NCBI GenBank assembly: GCA_964558465.1 | Contig: CAZLEF010000011.1 | Coordinates: forward strand, 41,109-105,108 | Direction of reading: 5' to 3' | Length of the DNA: 64,000 bases | DNA from: JACJYC01 sp964558465 | Lineage (GTDB): Bacteria > Bacteroidota > Bacteroidia > Chitinophagales > Saprospiraceae | Part shown: piece after piece, positions 8,128 to 17,044 of the stretch | How positions within the stretch are numbered: the first letter of the stretch is position 1 | Layout of the letters: every line of letters begins with the position of its first letter | The notes under the pieces: model-generated | What the model was told of the DNA's origin: nothing | Seen by the model: the letters and a program-made list of their open reading frames with translations, nothing else | The model's database searches: none | Program-made: the position numbers and the translations under genes

Positions 8128-9069
8128 TTAATTCAAAACAATGGTAACCGGCACGGTTTCCGACAGGACAAAACTTGCATTGCGAACCATCCTGCCATCC
8201 ACCATCACCGTTACCTGCACTTGTTCTCTTTTCGGAACCTGGATCTCAAAATTCCCCGATCCGTCGGTTTTTCCGCTCGCCAATCCGCTTTCTACGTCCA
8301 CCAGGGCGTTTTCCACAGGCTCCTGTTTGGCGTTGATCACTTTTCCCCGCCAGCGAATCGTCTGTTGCACCGGTTCGAGTTCTACGGTTATATTGCGGCT
8401 CTGTTCCGGCATCCAAGCCGACTGGCGGGCCACCCGGAACGGCATTTCCACTGTTATAATCCGAATAGAATCCGATCCGGCATCGCCCGGGATATTATAA
8501 AAATGGACCTTTCCTTCCGGGTCGATCGTTTTTTCGCCCAGGTCGCGGTCGCCCAGCATTACTTTGACTTTTCCCTCCCGGATGATCTTGCCGGCATTGC
8601 CGGATTCATGAAAACCCAACGACAAACTGAAGGCTTCGGACTCCGGTTCACCGGAAAAAGGCTTGAAAACAAAAATACCGGCAGCGACAACCAGGATGGC
8701 CAATAGCGGGATCAGCCACCGGCGATTTCCGGGGTGACCGGATTGAACTTGTTCCCGTAATTCTTCCGGAACAGTTGGTTTCGCCGAGTCCACCTGAGCG
8801 CATATGGACAAAAGGGCGTCGGTAATTTTGGCCCTTTCCACAAAGGCGTCGTTGTCGCTGACTGTCCCTTTGGTCTGCTGGGTCTGCAGCGATCTCAGCC
8901 TGCGGAGCTGTGCCAGGGATAATGCGGCCAGTGGTTCATTTTTACCTTTCCAGTAACCCACAAGCCCTTCAGCGGCCTGGCTCAATTGATCGCTGGCGAT
9001 CAATTGGTGAAATTTTTCCTTGGCAACAGTTGGGCCCATAGAGAAAGGAACTGATTGAAACAAAGGCAT
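8128..9069 (-). CDS. effector-associated-domain (EAD11-like) single-pass membrane protein
   Basis: The product has 313 aa. Residues ~15-95 (KEKFHQLIASDQLSQAAEGL … LSLAQLRRLRSLQTQQTKGT … AKITDALLSICAQV) fit the helical effector-associated domain 11 pattern, an adaptor fold described in NTP-dependent conflict systems. The same fold starts the EAD-TIR protein at 32550. A membrane helix follows (WLIPLLAILVVAAGIFVF, ~116-133). The C-terminal ~170 residues include a CarboxypepD_reg-like domain (WRGKVINAKQEPVENALVDV … TDGSGNFEIQV). Topology would put the EAD in the cytoplasm and the sandwich outside. The partner EAD protein is not obvious next door. The EAD call is by eye and should be tested with a profile. 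Confidence 0.6.
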   Translation of the reverse strand: MPLFQSVPFSMGPTVAKEKFHQLIASDQLSQAAEGLVGYWKGKNEPLAALSLAQLRRLRSLQTQQTKGTVSDNDAFVERAKITDALLSICAQVDSAKPTVPEELREQVQSGHPGNRRWLIPLLAILVVAAGIFVFKPFSGEPESEAFSLSLGFHESGNAGKIIREGKVKVMLGDRDLGEKTIDPEGKVHFYNIPGDAGSDSIRIITVEMPFRVARQSAWMPEQSRNITVELEPVQQTIRWRGKVINAKQEPVENALVDVESGLASGKTDGSGNFEIQVPKREQVQVTVMVDGRMVRNASFVLSETVPVTIVLN

Positions 9070-9173
9070 TTATTAACTACAAATATACAAAAATAAAGGC
9101 ACGTGGAAAATGAATCCTGGTTCCTTTACCGATCCCCCATCATTAGTCGGGGCCGGCCCCTGTACCCAAAGGA

Positions 9174-11693
9174 TCAGATCTTTACAATTTTATGGACAAC
9201 CTGCAACCTTCCGTCCTGGTCTGACAATACCATAAAATAAATCCCCTGGGGAAGGTACGCCAGGGACAAGCCGGCCAGTCCGTTCATAAAACCGAGGCGC
9301 TCCTCAATGGCCAATTGGCCGTCTGGCCGGTAAAGTCTGGCATTCACCGTACCTGAAAAGGGGGAGAGGATATTGACTTCGTCCCTGGTCGGGTTGGGAA
9401 AGATCCGGACCGGCCCGGCGGCAGGATCTTTCACCGCCACCAAACCTTCGTCGACCATGCCGTTGCAGTTGTTGTCGAGGGTATCCAACACTTCGGTTGC
9501 GCCGGGGTAGATAGCCGGGTTGGTATCATCGCAGTCGAGGTCGTTGAGTGCAAATCCGGAGGGCGGTTCAACTGCGCAAGTGTCGACGAAGACTGCGGCG
9601 TCGCCGAAGGAGTCGTTGTCGTTATCGGCAAAATAGGTATGGACAGAGAGCCCGTCGTCGATAAAGTCGTTGCAGTCGTTGTCCAACCCGTCGCAAAGTT
9701 CGGGCGCGCCGGGGTAGACGGATTCATCTTCGTCGTTGCAATCCTCATAACTGAAAAAGCCGTCCTCATCGTTATCGGCATAAAAATAGCTTTCGGCGAG
9801 GTTGAAGGCGTCGGTCCCGATCTGCTGGCCGATCATTCTGCCGGGGATATCGTCGGCAGGCGGGTGGATGCCGCCCCAGATCCGGGAAAGGCTGCATTGG
9901 TCGGAGGCGTCCTGGTAAGTCGCCCATTGCAGGGTCATATTCATGCTTGGCCCGTCTTCGAAAACCAGGTAGTTGTTTTGGGGCGCCGGGAATTCACCCA
10001 TGCCGCCGGGGAAAAATGGGTCGCCGGTCAATTGGGTAAGGACTACGGCAGCCGCCCGGGAATAGGTGGAATGCCCGGAAATATAACCAGCAAAAGGAGG
10101 GGTTACAAAAGTCGGCCGCTGGTACGGCCACCAGTTTTCAGCCAGTATCCAGTCTACACCCGCTACGTCGGTTTGCGGATTGTCCACATAGTCCGGCCCT
10201 CGCCATGCTTTCAATTTGATTTTGCCCAGGTGTTCGTTGGTTACCCCTGCCAGCGGGTCGCCGGCTTCCACCAACTCGATGTATCCGGGGATCAGGGTGA
10301 TCCCGCCCGGATGGTAGGAGGGCAGGTTGGGGTCAGAGCTTTGCCCCAACTCCGCCATAAACCGGATTGACGATACCGGCCGGGGAGAGTCATACCATCC
10401 TTTGATGCCCCAGGCGGTGATGGCCACGTCATGCAGTGCGCCTGCCAGTGGAAAATAGGCCTTCACATCCCATTCCAGGTCCTCCAGAATGGGGCCTTTG
10501 CCATTAAATCTTTTGACGAACTGCGGGTGTTCGGTCACGTGATTCAGGATGGTAAACCAGTGGCCCGGGGGCGTTTCCGAATTGGGGCCGTCTGCCCAGA
10601 ATTCGGCCAATACCCGGGTATAATCGCCGCGCGGCACCCATTGGGGGGTGTATGGCAGCCCGGTTTTGGGGTTCACCTCATACCCTTCGCCCGGATCGCC
10701 GCCGCCGAGAAGGTCATAAAAATCGTGGTAATCCTCCAAAGCGGTCGGATAATGCTGGATATTGCCGGAGGAGGCCGGGGAAATATCCCACAGGACGCTA
10801 TCGGTGGGGTCGAGTTGGCCCGACCAGCACGAAACCAGGCAATAATTCCATTTATATTCTTCCGAAATGCCGCCGACTGCCGTGGTATCCAGGTAGGGAG
10901 GAGGGCCAGGGTCGTGGTACACCCAATAATCGAACCCGTCGCGGTTGTAGATCGTCCGGTCTTCGGGCTTGAGGGCAAACGGCGCCACCTGTCCCCATTC
11001 AGGGCTCAAAAAGGGCGGCGTATTGATGGGTATCACGTTCCCGTTCTGATCAATAAAAACGGCCAGGGTCAGCGGCTGCCACCGGTTGGGGTCTATCATG
11101 GAAGGGTTGCCGGGAAATGCCATGACCAGCGGCGGGTTGACCGGCTGATAATGCTGGTTGGCAAAAACTTCCTGCTCGTTGGAGCCATCCTGCAGTCCGA
11201 AGTTGATCACGCAATTTGCGATGTAATTGCCCAGCGCAGCCGGGTCTCCGCCTGCATAATCGAGGGAGGTCACCCCGGTGTCATAACCCAGATTTGCCAT
11301 CAGGTTGTCGAATGCGGCGTAAGAAATCGCCACCCCGGGCGAATTCTGGAAACGATGCCTCAACACCCGGTAAGCCGCGTAACTGATGGCTTCTTCGCGG
11401 GCCGCCTGCACATCCTCCGGCGCCGGAACTCCGGAAAAAGGGCATTCAAAACCGCTCACCGTTTTTCCAAGGAGAAAGGTCCTGGCGTTCGCATCGTATG
11501 CCGCCCAGGCATCGTACATCGCCAGGGAAACGTGGAACAAGTTGCGCGCGTGAACCGTCGGCCGGGCAAAATCTTTCCGGATCGCGTTCAACAAGGCTTC
11601 ATTCCATTGGTGAGCCACTGATTCTTGTCCGTAAGAAACCGGAATACTGCCAAGGACCAAGAAGAGCCAAAGGGTAAATTTTTTCCTTTTCAT
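9174..11693 (-). CDS. vanadium-dependent haloperoxidase (PAP2 superfamily) with MopE-type repeats and T9SS tail
   Basis: The product has 839 aa. The start MKRKKFTLWLFLVLGSIPVSYGQ is chosen for its signal peptide; an ATG at 11723 precedes it. Residues ~20-640 resemble vanadium haloperoxidases: the SGHSTYSRAAAVVL motif (phosphate/vanadate pocket) and RIWGGIHPPADD…GR (catalytic His region) are present. Two Asp-rich calcium-binding-like repeats follow (DNDEDGFFSYEDCNDED, GLDNDCNDFIDDGL and a second set), the MopE-type pattern. The end (VRIFPNPTRDEVNI … GIYFMVLSDQDGRLQVVHKIVKI) is a T9SS type A sorting domain. It is therefore a predicted surface or secreted enzyme that either oxidises halides with H2O2 or acts as a phosphatase; sequence alone does not decide. 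Confidence 0.85.
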   Translation of the reverse strand: MKRKKFTLWLFLVLGSIPVSYGQESVAHQWNEALLNAIRKDFARPTVHARNLFHVSLAMYDAWAAYDANARTFLLGKTVSGFECPFSGVPAPEDVQAAREEAISYAAYRVLRHRFQNSPGVAISYAAFDNLMANLGYDTGVTSLDYAGGDPAALGNYIANCVINFGLQDGSNEQEVFANQHYQPVNPPLVMAFPGNPSMIDPNRWQPLTLAVFIDQNGNVIPINTPPFLSPEWGQVAPFALKPEDRTIYNRDGFDYWVYHDPGPPPYLDTTAVGGISEEYKWNYCLVSCWSGQLDPTDSVLWDISPASSGNIQHYPTALEDYHDFYDLLGGGDPGEGYEVNPKTGLPYTPQWVPRGDYTRVLAEFWADGPNSETPPGHWFTILNHVTEHPQFVKRFNGKGPILEDLEWDVKAYFPLAGALHDVAITAWGIKGWYDSPRPVSSIRFMAELGQSSDPNLPSYHPGGITLIPGYIELVEAGDPLAGVTNEHLGKIKLKAWRGPDYVDNPQTDVAGVDWILAENWWPYQRPTFVTPPFAGYISGHSTYSRAAAVVLTQLTGDPFFPGGMGEFPAPQNNYLVFEDGPSMNMTLQWATYQDASDQCSLSRIWGGIHPPADDIPGRMIGQQIGTDAFNLAESYFYADNDEDGFFSYEDCNDEDESVYPGAPELCDGLDNDCNDFIDDGLSVHTYFADNDNDSFGDAAVFVDTCAVEPPSGFALNDLDCDDTNPAIYPGATEVLDTLDNNCNGMVDEGLVAVKDPAAGPVRIFPNPTRDEVNILSPFSGTVNARLYRPDGQLAIEERLGFMNGLAGLSLAYLPQGIYFMVLSDQDGRLQVVHKIVKI

Positions 11694-12098
11694 GATAAAC
11701 GAGGTATGAGTTGAAATATGCAACTGGATGCATGAGTCACCCCAAATTTTACAACATTATAAATACGTAATTTTTTTTGCTCAAAAATTATTCGAAACTT
11801 GAAAGGATGGGTTCCCATCCTTTTGCGGCATGGATTTTTTACCACAAAAGTTTACCTGCCTAAACTTGGGCAAGGGTACAAAAGGAAACAAAAGGGTCGA
11901 ACAAAAAATTTACTTTGTAAATTTTTTGTCCTCTTTTCCCGCCTTGCGGGACAGGTCGTGTCTCTTTTCCCGCCTTGCGGGACAGGTAGTGGTTCAAATA
12001 AAAAAAATGTCCGTGTTTTTCGTGTTACAAAATTCGGGGTGACTCATGTATCTGCCATCCACCACGCCACAGGCGTGGCCAGTATCTGCCATCCAGTA
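11694..12098. other. gene-free stretch with stem-loop and 25-bp direct repeat
   Basis: I see no gene here. A perfect 13-bp inverted repeat (ACAAAAAATTTAC, TTT loop, GTAAATTTTTTGT) lies at 11901-11929. A 25-bp sequence containing the hairpin CCCGC-CTT-GCGGG occurs twice in tandem, at 11932-11956 and 11963-11987. A palindromic CACGCCACAGGCGTGG copy is at about 12063, next to a duplicated phrase ATCTGCCATCCA. Confidence 0.6.
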
Positions 12099-12845
12099 TC
12101 ACCTCGCCACCCGCTTTACGCCGATAGCTTCGGCCATTTCCAGGATCAACTGCGGGGACCGTTCAACCGCATTGCCGACTACGATGACGTCAGCGCCGGC
12201 CTGGGCAGCCATTAACGCCTGCTCCGGCCGGCGGATCCCTCCACCCACCATAACGGGTGTATGTACAGCCAACCTGACCGCCTGGATCATCGCTTCCGAA
12301 ACCGGATGCCTGGCCCCGCTTCCCGCATCCAGGTACATCAGTTTCAGACCCAGCATTTCACCGGCCATAGCGGTACATTGGGCGATATCGGGTTTATTGG
12401 CCGGTATGGGGAAGGTGTTGCTCATATACGTCACCGAAGTAGGAGCGCCGCCGTCGATCAGCATATACCCCGTCGACAGGATTTCCAGCCCGCTCTCCCG
12501 CAAATAGGGGGCGGCAATCACATGCTGGCCGATCAGCAGATCCGGGTTGCGGCCCGAGATCAGGGATAACAGCAAAATGGCTTCCGCCTCCCGGCTCACC
12601 TGCAAAACGTTACCCGGAAATAAGATCCTGGGAATGGAACTCAGCGCGCCCAGCGTGGCCAGGCAGGCTTCAAGGCGGTCCTGAAGCAATAAACTCCCGC
12701 CGACAAAAAAGAAATCGACGCCGGCTTCGACCGACAGCGCAATCGTCCGCTCCAAACTTCCTTCCGGTTGTTTGTCCGGATCCAGGAGAACCGCCAGCTT
12801 TTTTTCACCCGCCAACCGGGCTTTGGCCAATGATGTAAGGATCAT
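12099..12845 (-). CDS. geranylgeranylglyceryl phosphate synthase family (PcrB-like)
   Basis: The product has 248 aa, full family length. It is a TIM-barrel prenyltransferase joining a polyprenyl diphosphate to sn-glycerol-1-phosphate. Motifs seen are LAVLLDPDKQ (N-terminal DPDK), FFFVGGSLLL, RILFPGNVLQVS, LSTGYMLIDGG, YLDAGSGARHPVS, TPVMVGGGIRRPEQA and GADVIVVGNAVER, the phosphate-binding loops of the family. Bacteroidota commonly carry a member making GGGP or a related ether lipid precursor; the chain length cannot be read here. It stands alone on the minus strand, divergent from the metal importer operon. Confidence 0.92.
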   Translation of the reverse strand: MILTSLAKARLAGEKKLAVLLDPDKQPEGSLERTIALSVEAGVDFFFVGGSLLLQDRLEACLATLGALSSIPRILFPGNVLQVSREAEAILLLSLISGRNPDLLIGQHVIAAPYLRESGLEILSTGYMLIDGGAPTSVTYMSNTFPIPANKPDIAQCTAMAGEMLGLKLMYLDAGSGARHPVSEAMIQAVRLAVHTPVMVGGGIRRPEQALMAAQAGADVIVVGNAVERSPQLILEMAEAIGVKRVAR

Positions 12846-12910
12846 GCTTTAGGCTTTATGGCCGAATCAGATAACAAAGATAATTATTTTAATGAGTAGC
12901 GCGGGTCAGC

Positions 12911-12962
12911 ACAGTCCTGCAGTCCTGCAGTCCGCAGTCCGCAGTCGGTAGTCCTGCAGTGC
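12911..12962. repeat. 7/8-mer tandem array (CAGTCCTG / CAGTCCG)
   Basis: Units CAGTCCTG, CAGTCCTG, CAGTCCG, CAGTCCG, CAGTCGG, TAGTCCTG, CAGTG run in tandem in the gap between the divergent GGGP synthase and metal-importer genes. The rest of 12846-13061 shows nothing I can support. Confidence 0.6.
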
Positions 12963-13061
12963 CGGCTTTTGCATTTTACTACGCGCATGCCAGTAAGAAA
13001 GGCTTTTTTCGGCCCCGTTCAACATGAGCAAGTTTCAAATTAACCGGGCTTTGAAAAAAAA

Positions 13062-13105
13062 TTTAGCCTTATCTAAAAAAAATGAACAAAAATACCTTAT
13101 CTTTG
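13062..13105 (+). promoter_or_regulatory. candidate DtxR/MntR box and promoter of the metal importer operon
   Basis: An inverted repeat TTTAG-CCTTAT-CTAAA (13062-13077) lies 20 bp upstream of TATCTTTG (13098-13105), a TAnnTTTG element, so it covers the -33 region. The operon encodes a DtxR-type regulator at its end, which makes metal-dependent repression at this dyad a natural inference. Confidence 0.55.
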
Positions 13106-13141
13106 TTTTCGAATATTATAAATGTCAAACAACCAAAAGAA

Positions 13142-14074
13142 ATGAAAACGATATTTGCATCAATCCCACTATTGATCCTGACCCAGTTATTTACCGGCTG
13201 CGCCGACAAAGAAAAGGAAGAAACAACTGACCGGCAAGGGATTAAAACGCTGGTTTGCACCACCGGCATGATTGCGGATGCTGTTGCAAATATTGCCGGC
13301 GACAAAGCCAATGTGATCAGCCTGATGGGCCCCGGCGTAGACCCCCATTTGTATAAAGCCACCCAGGGCGACCTGGAAAGACTGAGCAATGCCGACATTA
13401 TTTTTTACAATGGCCTCCATCTGGAAGGCAAAATGGGTGAAATACTGGAGCGGCTGGGCCGTCTCAAAAAGGTAGTCGCCGTATCGGATGGCCTGGATCA
13501 ATCCAGGCTGATCAATTCCACCAATTTTGCCGGAGCGCACGACCCCCATATCTGGTTTGATGTATCCCTCTGGAAGGAGACCATTCCCTTTATTGCGGGC
13601 ATTTTGAGCGAGATGGATCCCGGCAATGCGGCTTTTTACCGGAAAAATGCCGAAACCTATTCCGCCCGCCTGGACCAGCTCCACGAATGGGTCCGGCAAA
13701 AGATCAGTGAGATCCCGCGCGAACAAAGGGTGATGATCACCGCGCATGATGCTTTCGAGTATTTCGGGAAGGCCTACGAAATTGAAGTTCGCGGCCTGCA
13801 GGGTATTTCCACGGTTTCCGAGTATGGCCTGAAAGACATCACCGACCTGGTCAATTTCATCACGAGCCGGGGGATCAAGGCGATCTTTGTTGAAAGCTCC
13901 GTACCCAGAAAATCGCTGGAAGCCGTTGTAGAGGGTTGTAACAGCCGGGGCAATCATGTAGTAATCGGCGGGACCCTTTTTTCGGATGCCATGGGGCAAG
14001 CCGGCGCCCCGGAAGGAACCTATACCGGCATGGTGGAAGCCAATGTGAATATGATCGTAAACGCTTTGAAATAA
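13142..14074 (+). CDS. metal ABC transporter substrate-binding lipoprotein (cluster A-I, Mn/Zn/Fe)
   Basis: The product has 310 aa from MKTIFASIPLL; the upstream ATG at 13082 lies before the -7 element. The lipobox FTGC predicts an inner-membrane-anchored lipoprotein. Metal-ligand segments of the family are visible: GVDPHLYKATQGD, AHDPHIWFDVSLW, ITAHDAFEYFGKAY and GTLFSDAMG, supplying His, His, Glu/Asp-type ligands. There is no His-rich loop such as many ZnuA proteins carry, which slightly favours Mn/Fe over Zn, but this is not decisive. It is the first gene of a five-gene operon. Confidence 0.9.
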   Translation: MKTIFASIPLLILTQLFTGCADKEKEETTDRQGIKTLVCTTGMIADAVANIAGDKANVISLMGPGVDPHLYKATQGDLERLSNADIIFYNGLHLEGKMGEILERLGRLKKVVAVSDGLDQSRLINSTNFAGAHDPHIWFDVSLWKETIPFIAGILSEMDPGNAAFYRKNAETYSARLDQLHEWVRQKISEIPREQRVMITAHDAFEYFGKAYEIEVRGLQGISTVSEYGLKDITDLVNFITSRGIKAIFVESSVPRKSLEAVVEGCNSRGNHVVIGGTLFSDAMGQAGAPEGTYTGMVEANVNMIVNALK

Positions 14075-14079
14075 AACTT

Positions 14080-14871
14080 ATGGAACCGGCAATTGAAGTA
14101 CACAACCTGACCGTGACCTACAACCGGCGTCCGGTACTTTGGGACATCGACTTTACCCTGCCCGCCGGGCAATTGATCGGGGTGATCGGCCCCAATGGCA
14201 GCGGGAAAACCACCCTTCTGAAAAGCATCATGGGGTTGGTGCAGCCCAGCGGAGGATATGTCAAAATATTCGACCGGCCCCTCGGGGAGGCCCGCGCCCG
14301 CATCAGCTATGTGCCGCAGCGGGAATCGGTTGACTGGGACTTCCCCATCAGCGTCCGGGAGGTGGTGCAAATGGGGCGTTACCGCCGCTCCAACCTCCTG
14401 CGGCCGCTCAACAAATCCGACCGCCACATCGCGGCGGAAGCATTGGCAAAGGTCGGAATGTCAGAGTTTGCCGGCCGCCAGATCTCCCAACTTTCCGGCG
14501 GCCAGCAGCAGCGCGTGTTCATCGCCCGCTCGCTGGCGCAACAAGCCGATCTTTACCTGATGGACGAGCCTTTCGCCGGTGTGGACGCCGCTTCGGAAAG
14601 CGCGATCCTCACCCTGCTGGCTGAAATGAAAGACCAGGGCAAAACGGTTTTGATCGTCCACCACGACCTGCAGACCGTCCACCAGTTTTTCGACTGGGTG
14701 GTGCTGTTGAACACCCGGATGGTGGCCTCGGGCCCCGTGGCGGAGGTATTCACCCAGGAGCGCCTGCAGGAGGCTTACGGCGGCCAGTTGAACATCCTTT
14801 CAAGGGTAGTTGACCTGGTGCAGGACCGGGATTTTCCGGTCAGGGAACAACCATTCAAAGAAAAATTATGA
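14080..14871 (+). CDS. metal ABC transporter ATP-binding protein
   Basis: The product has 263 aa. Walker A is GPNGSGKTTLLKSI, then the Q-loop (YVPQRESVDW), the ABC signature QLSGGQQQRVFIARSL, Walker B LYLMDEPFAGVD and H-loop LIVHHDL. It energises uptake through the two permeases encoded next. It starts 5 nt after the binding-protein stop, and its own stop overlaps the next start (ATGA at 14868), indicating translational coupling. Confidence 0.95.
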   Translation: MEPAIEVHNLTVTYNRRPVLWDIDFTLPAGQLIGVIGPNGSGKTTLLKSIMGLVQPSGGYVKIFDRPLGEARARISYVPQRESVDWDFPISVREVVQMGRYRRSNLLRPLNKSDRHIAAEALAKVGMSEFAGRQISQLSGGQQQRVFIARSLAQQADLYLMDEPFAGVDAASESAILTLLAEMKDQGKTVLIVHHDLQTVHQFFDWVVLLNTRMVASGPVAEVFTQERLQEAYGGQLNILSRVVDLVQDRDFPVREQPFKEKL

Positions 14872-16160
14872 GCGGATTTCCTGTTTTTTCCGACGCCAAT
14901 GTCATGATGGTCACCCTGGGGTCCATTCTGTTGGGCGCCAGCGCGGCCATCGTGGGATGTTTCACCTTTCTGCGTAAGCGGGCGCTGGTGGGCGACGCCA
15001 TAGCCCATTCCATCTTGCCGGGCATCTGCATTGCGTTCATGGTCAGCGGGCAGAAAGAACCCTGGGTCCTGATGACCGGGGCCGTAATTGCCGGCTGGGC
15101 ATCCTTGATATCGATGGATTTTATCGTCAACCAATCCCGGATCAAACCCGATACGGCCATCGGCCTGGTGCTCAGTGTTTTTTTTGGTTTGGGGGTATTG
15201 CTGCTGACGGCCATACAACATTCAGGGGAAGCTAACCAGGCCGGGCTCGACAAATTCCTGTTCGGGAAAGCCGCGTCCATGTCCCGCCAGGACGTCTTGT
15301 TTTTTGGGGCTATCGCGCTGGGGCTTTTGGTGGTGGTGGCCTTGTTGTTCAAGTCCTTCAAACTGGTGTCTTTCGACCCCGACTTCGGCCGGGTATCCGG
15401 ATTGCCGGTCAAGGCCCTGGAATTCATCCTGGCCACCATGACGGTGCTGGCTGTGGCCGCAGGCATTCAGGCAGTCGGCGTAGTGTTAATGGCGGCGTTG
15501 CTGATCACACCGGCGGCGGCAGCCCGTTTCTGGACCAACGGCATCCGGACGATGATCGGGCTGGCGGTTCTTTTTGGCGCGCTTTCGGGGCTGTTTGGTT
15601 CATGGGTGTCTTATCAGGCGCCTTCGATGCCTACAGGGCCCTGGATCGTGGTCTTTTTATCGGCAGTCGCTATCGGATCCGTCTTATTTGCACCGCGATA
15701 CGGCATCCTGGCGCGGGTGCTCCTCGGCCGTTCGAACAAACGCAAGATGCTGCGGGAGAATATCCTGAAAACGATCTACGCTTTGGGCGAAGCGGACGGC
15801 CAGTGGCTGGCCGCCCGGGCCATTGAAACCATCAACCGGAAACGCGAATTTCCGGCAGATCTGCTCAAACAAGGGCTTTTCCGCCTGAAGCGGGCCGGTT
15901 GGGCTGTTCAGCCCGATCCGCTGACCTGGGCGCTGACCAGCGAAGGGCTGGAAGAAAGCAAAAGGGTCGTTCGCCTGCACCGGCTCTGGGAATTGTACCT
16001 CACCCGCCGCCTGCACCTGGCTGCCGACCATGTACACAACACGGCGGAAGCGATCGAACACCTGATCACTCCGGAACTGGAACAGCAACTACTGGAAGAA
16101 CTGGATAACCCGCAAAGGGATCCGCATGATAGTTTAATCCCTTACAAACAACCCTCATGA
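14868..16160 (+). CDS. metal ABC transporter permease with fused DtxR-like C-terminal domain
   Basis: The product has 430 aa. Residues ~1-285 are an ABC-3 type permease with about eight hydrophobic segments (…LVGDAIAHSILPGICIAF…, …AAGIQAVGVVLMAALLITPAAAARFW…). Residues ~295-430 are soluble and resemble an iron-dependent repressor: a winged-helix-like part (LRENILKTIYALGEAD … ALTSEGLEESKRVVRLHRLWELYLTRRL) and a metal-binding/dimerisation-like part (HVHNTAEAIEHLITPELEQQL … NPQRDPHDSLIPY). This fusion is known in Bacteroidota permeases. The tail might sense intracellular metal to gate transport rather than bind DNA. It overlaps both neighbours by 4 bp. Confidence 0.9.
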   Translation: MSGFPVFSDANVMMVTLGSILLGASAAIVGCFTFLRKRALVGDAIAHSILPGICIAFMVSGQKEPWVLMTGAVIAGWASLISMDFIVNQSRIKPDTAIGLVLSVFFGLGVLLLTAIQHSGEANQAGLDKFLFGKAASMSRQDVLFFGAIALGLLVVVALLFKSFKLVSFDPDFGRVSGLPVKALEFILATMTVLAVAAGIQAVGVVLMAALLITPAAAARFWTNGIRTMIGLAVLFGALSGLFGSWVSYQAPSMPTGPWIVVFLSAVAIGSVLFAPRYGILARVLLGRSNKRKMLRENILKTIYALGEADGQWLAARAIETINRKREFPADLLKQGLFRLKRAGWAVQPDPLTWALTSEGLEESKRVVRLHRLWELYLTRRLHLAADHVHNTAEAIEHLITPELEQQLLEELDNPQRDPHDSLIPYKQPS

Positions 16161-17038
16161 GTGCTTTCTGGATCATCCTGACCGGCGCCCTGGTAGCCGC
16201 CAGTTGCGGTTTGCTCGGCGCGTTTCTCATCCTTCGCAAAATGGCGATGGTCGGCGACGCCATTTCCCATGCCGTGCTGCCGGGGATCGTGTTGGCATAC
16301 CTTATTTCCGAATCCAGGGAAACCCTTCCGATGCTGATCGGCGCAGCCGCGCTGGGTGTCCTCGCCACCTTCCTGATCGAGCTTTTTTACCGCAATGCGC
16401 GCATGCAATCGGATGCGGCCATCGGCATCACCTTTACCTTGCTTTTTGCCATCGGGGTCATTCTGATCTCGGCTTTTGCAGGGCAGGTGGACCTCGACCA
16501 GGACTGTGTTCTGTACGGAGAGATCGCCTATACCCCCTTTGATGTCTGGATCACCGGATCGGGTATCAACCTGGGTCCCCGGCCCATATGGATTTTGGGC
16601 GGCAATTTTCTGTTGATCCTTCTTCTGGTCTTTTGGGGTTACAAGGGTTTGCAGATTACGACTTTCAACCCGGAGTACGCCAGGGCCATCGGCCTGTCGA
16701 CTGCATTCTGGCATTACCTGCTCATGTGCGCCGTATCCCTGACCACGGTGGTTTCCTTCGAGTCGGTGGGCGCTATTCTGGTAGTGGCGTTCCTGATCGC
16801 CCCGCCGGCAACGGCTTATTTACTCACCGACCGGCTCCGAACCCTGCTTTGGCTGAGCGTTTTGCTGGGATGCACAGCGGCCACCGGCGGGTATTTTCTG
16901 GCGGCGGCCATGGACGGCTCCATTGCGGGCGCGATCTCTGTTGTCGCAGGTTTGCAGTTTGCCGCAGCCTTGTTTTTTTCTCCGACGCAGGGATATTTCA
17001 TCCGGTGGCGGCGCCCCATCTTTACACCTCTTCAATAA
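16157..17038 (+). CDS. metal ABC transporter permease
   Basis: The product has 293 aa, an ABC-3 family integral membrane protein with about eight hydrophobic stretches. It shows the family phrases MVGDAISHAVLPGIVLAYL and TTVVSFESVGAILVVAFLIAPPATAYLL. It lacks the DtxR-like tail of the preceding permease, so the transporter is probably a heterodimer with a single regulatory tail. Its start overlaps the preceding stop by ATGA, and the regulator gene begins 6 nt after its stop. Confidence 0.93.
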   Translation: MSAFWIILTGALVAASCGLLGAFLILRKMAMVGDAISHAVLPGIVLAYLISESRETLPMLIGAAALGVLATFLIELFYRNARMQSDAAIGITFTLLFAIGVILISAFAGQVDLDQDCVLYGEIAYTPFDVWITGSGINLGPRPIWILGGNFLLILLLVFWGYKGLQITTFNPEYARAIGLSTAFWHYLLMCAVSLTTVVSFESVGAILVVAFLIAPPATAYLLTDRLRTLLWLSVLLGCTAATGGYFLAAAMDGSIAGAISVVAGLQFAAALFFSPTQGYFIRWRRPIFTPLQ

Positions 17039-17044
17039 AAAACC

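Noticed and set aside
10431..11621. 396-codon plus-strand frame opposite the haloperoxidase
   Set aside because: Shadow of the minus-strand gene, which has catalytic motifs and a sorting domain.
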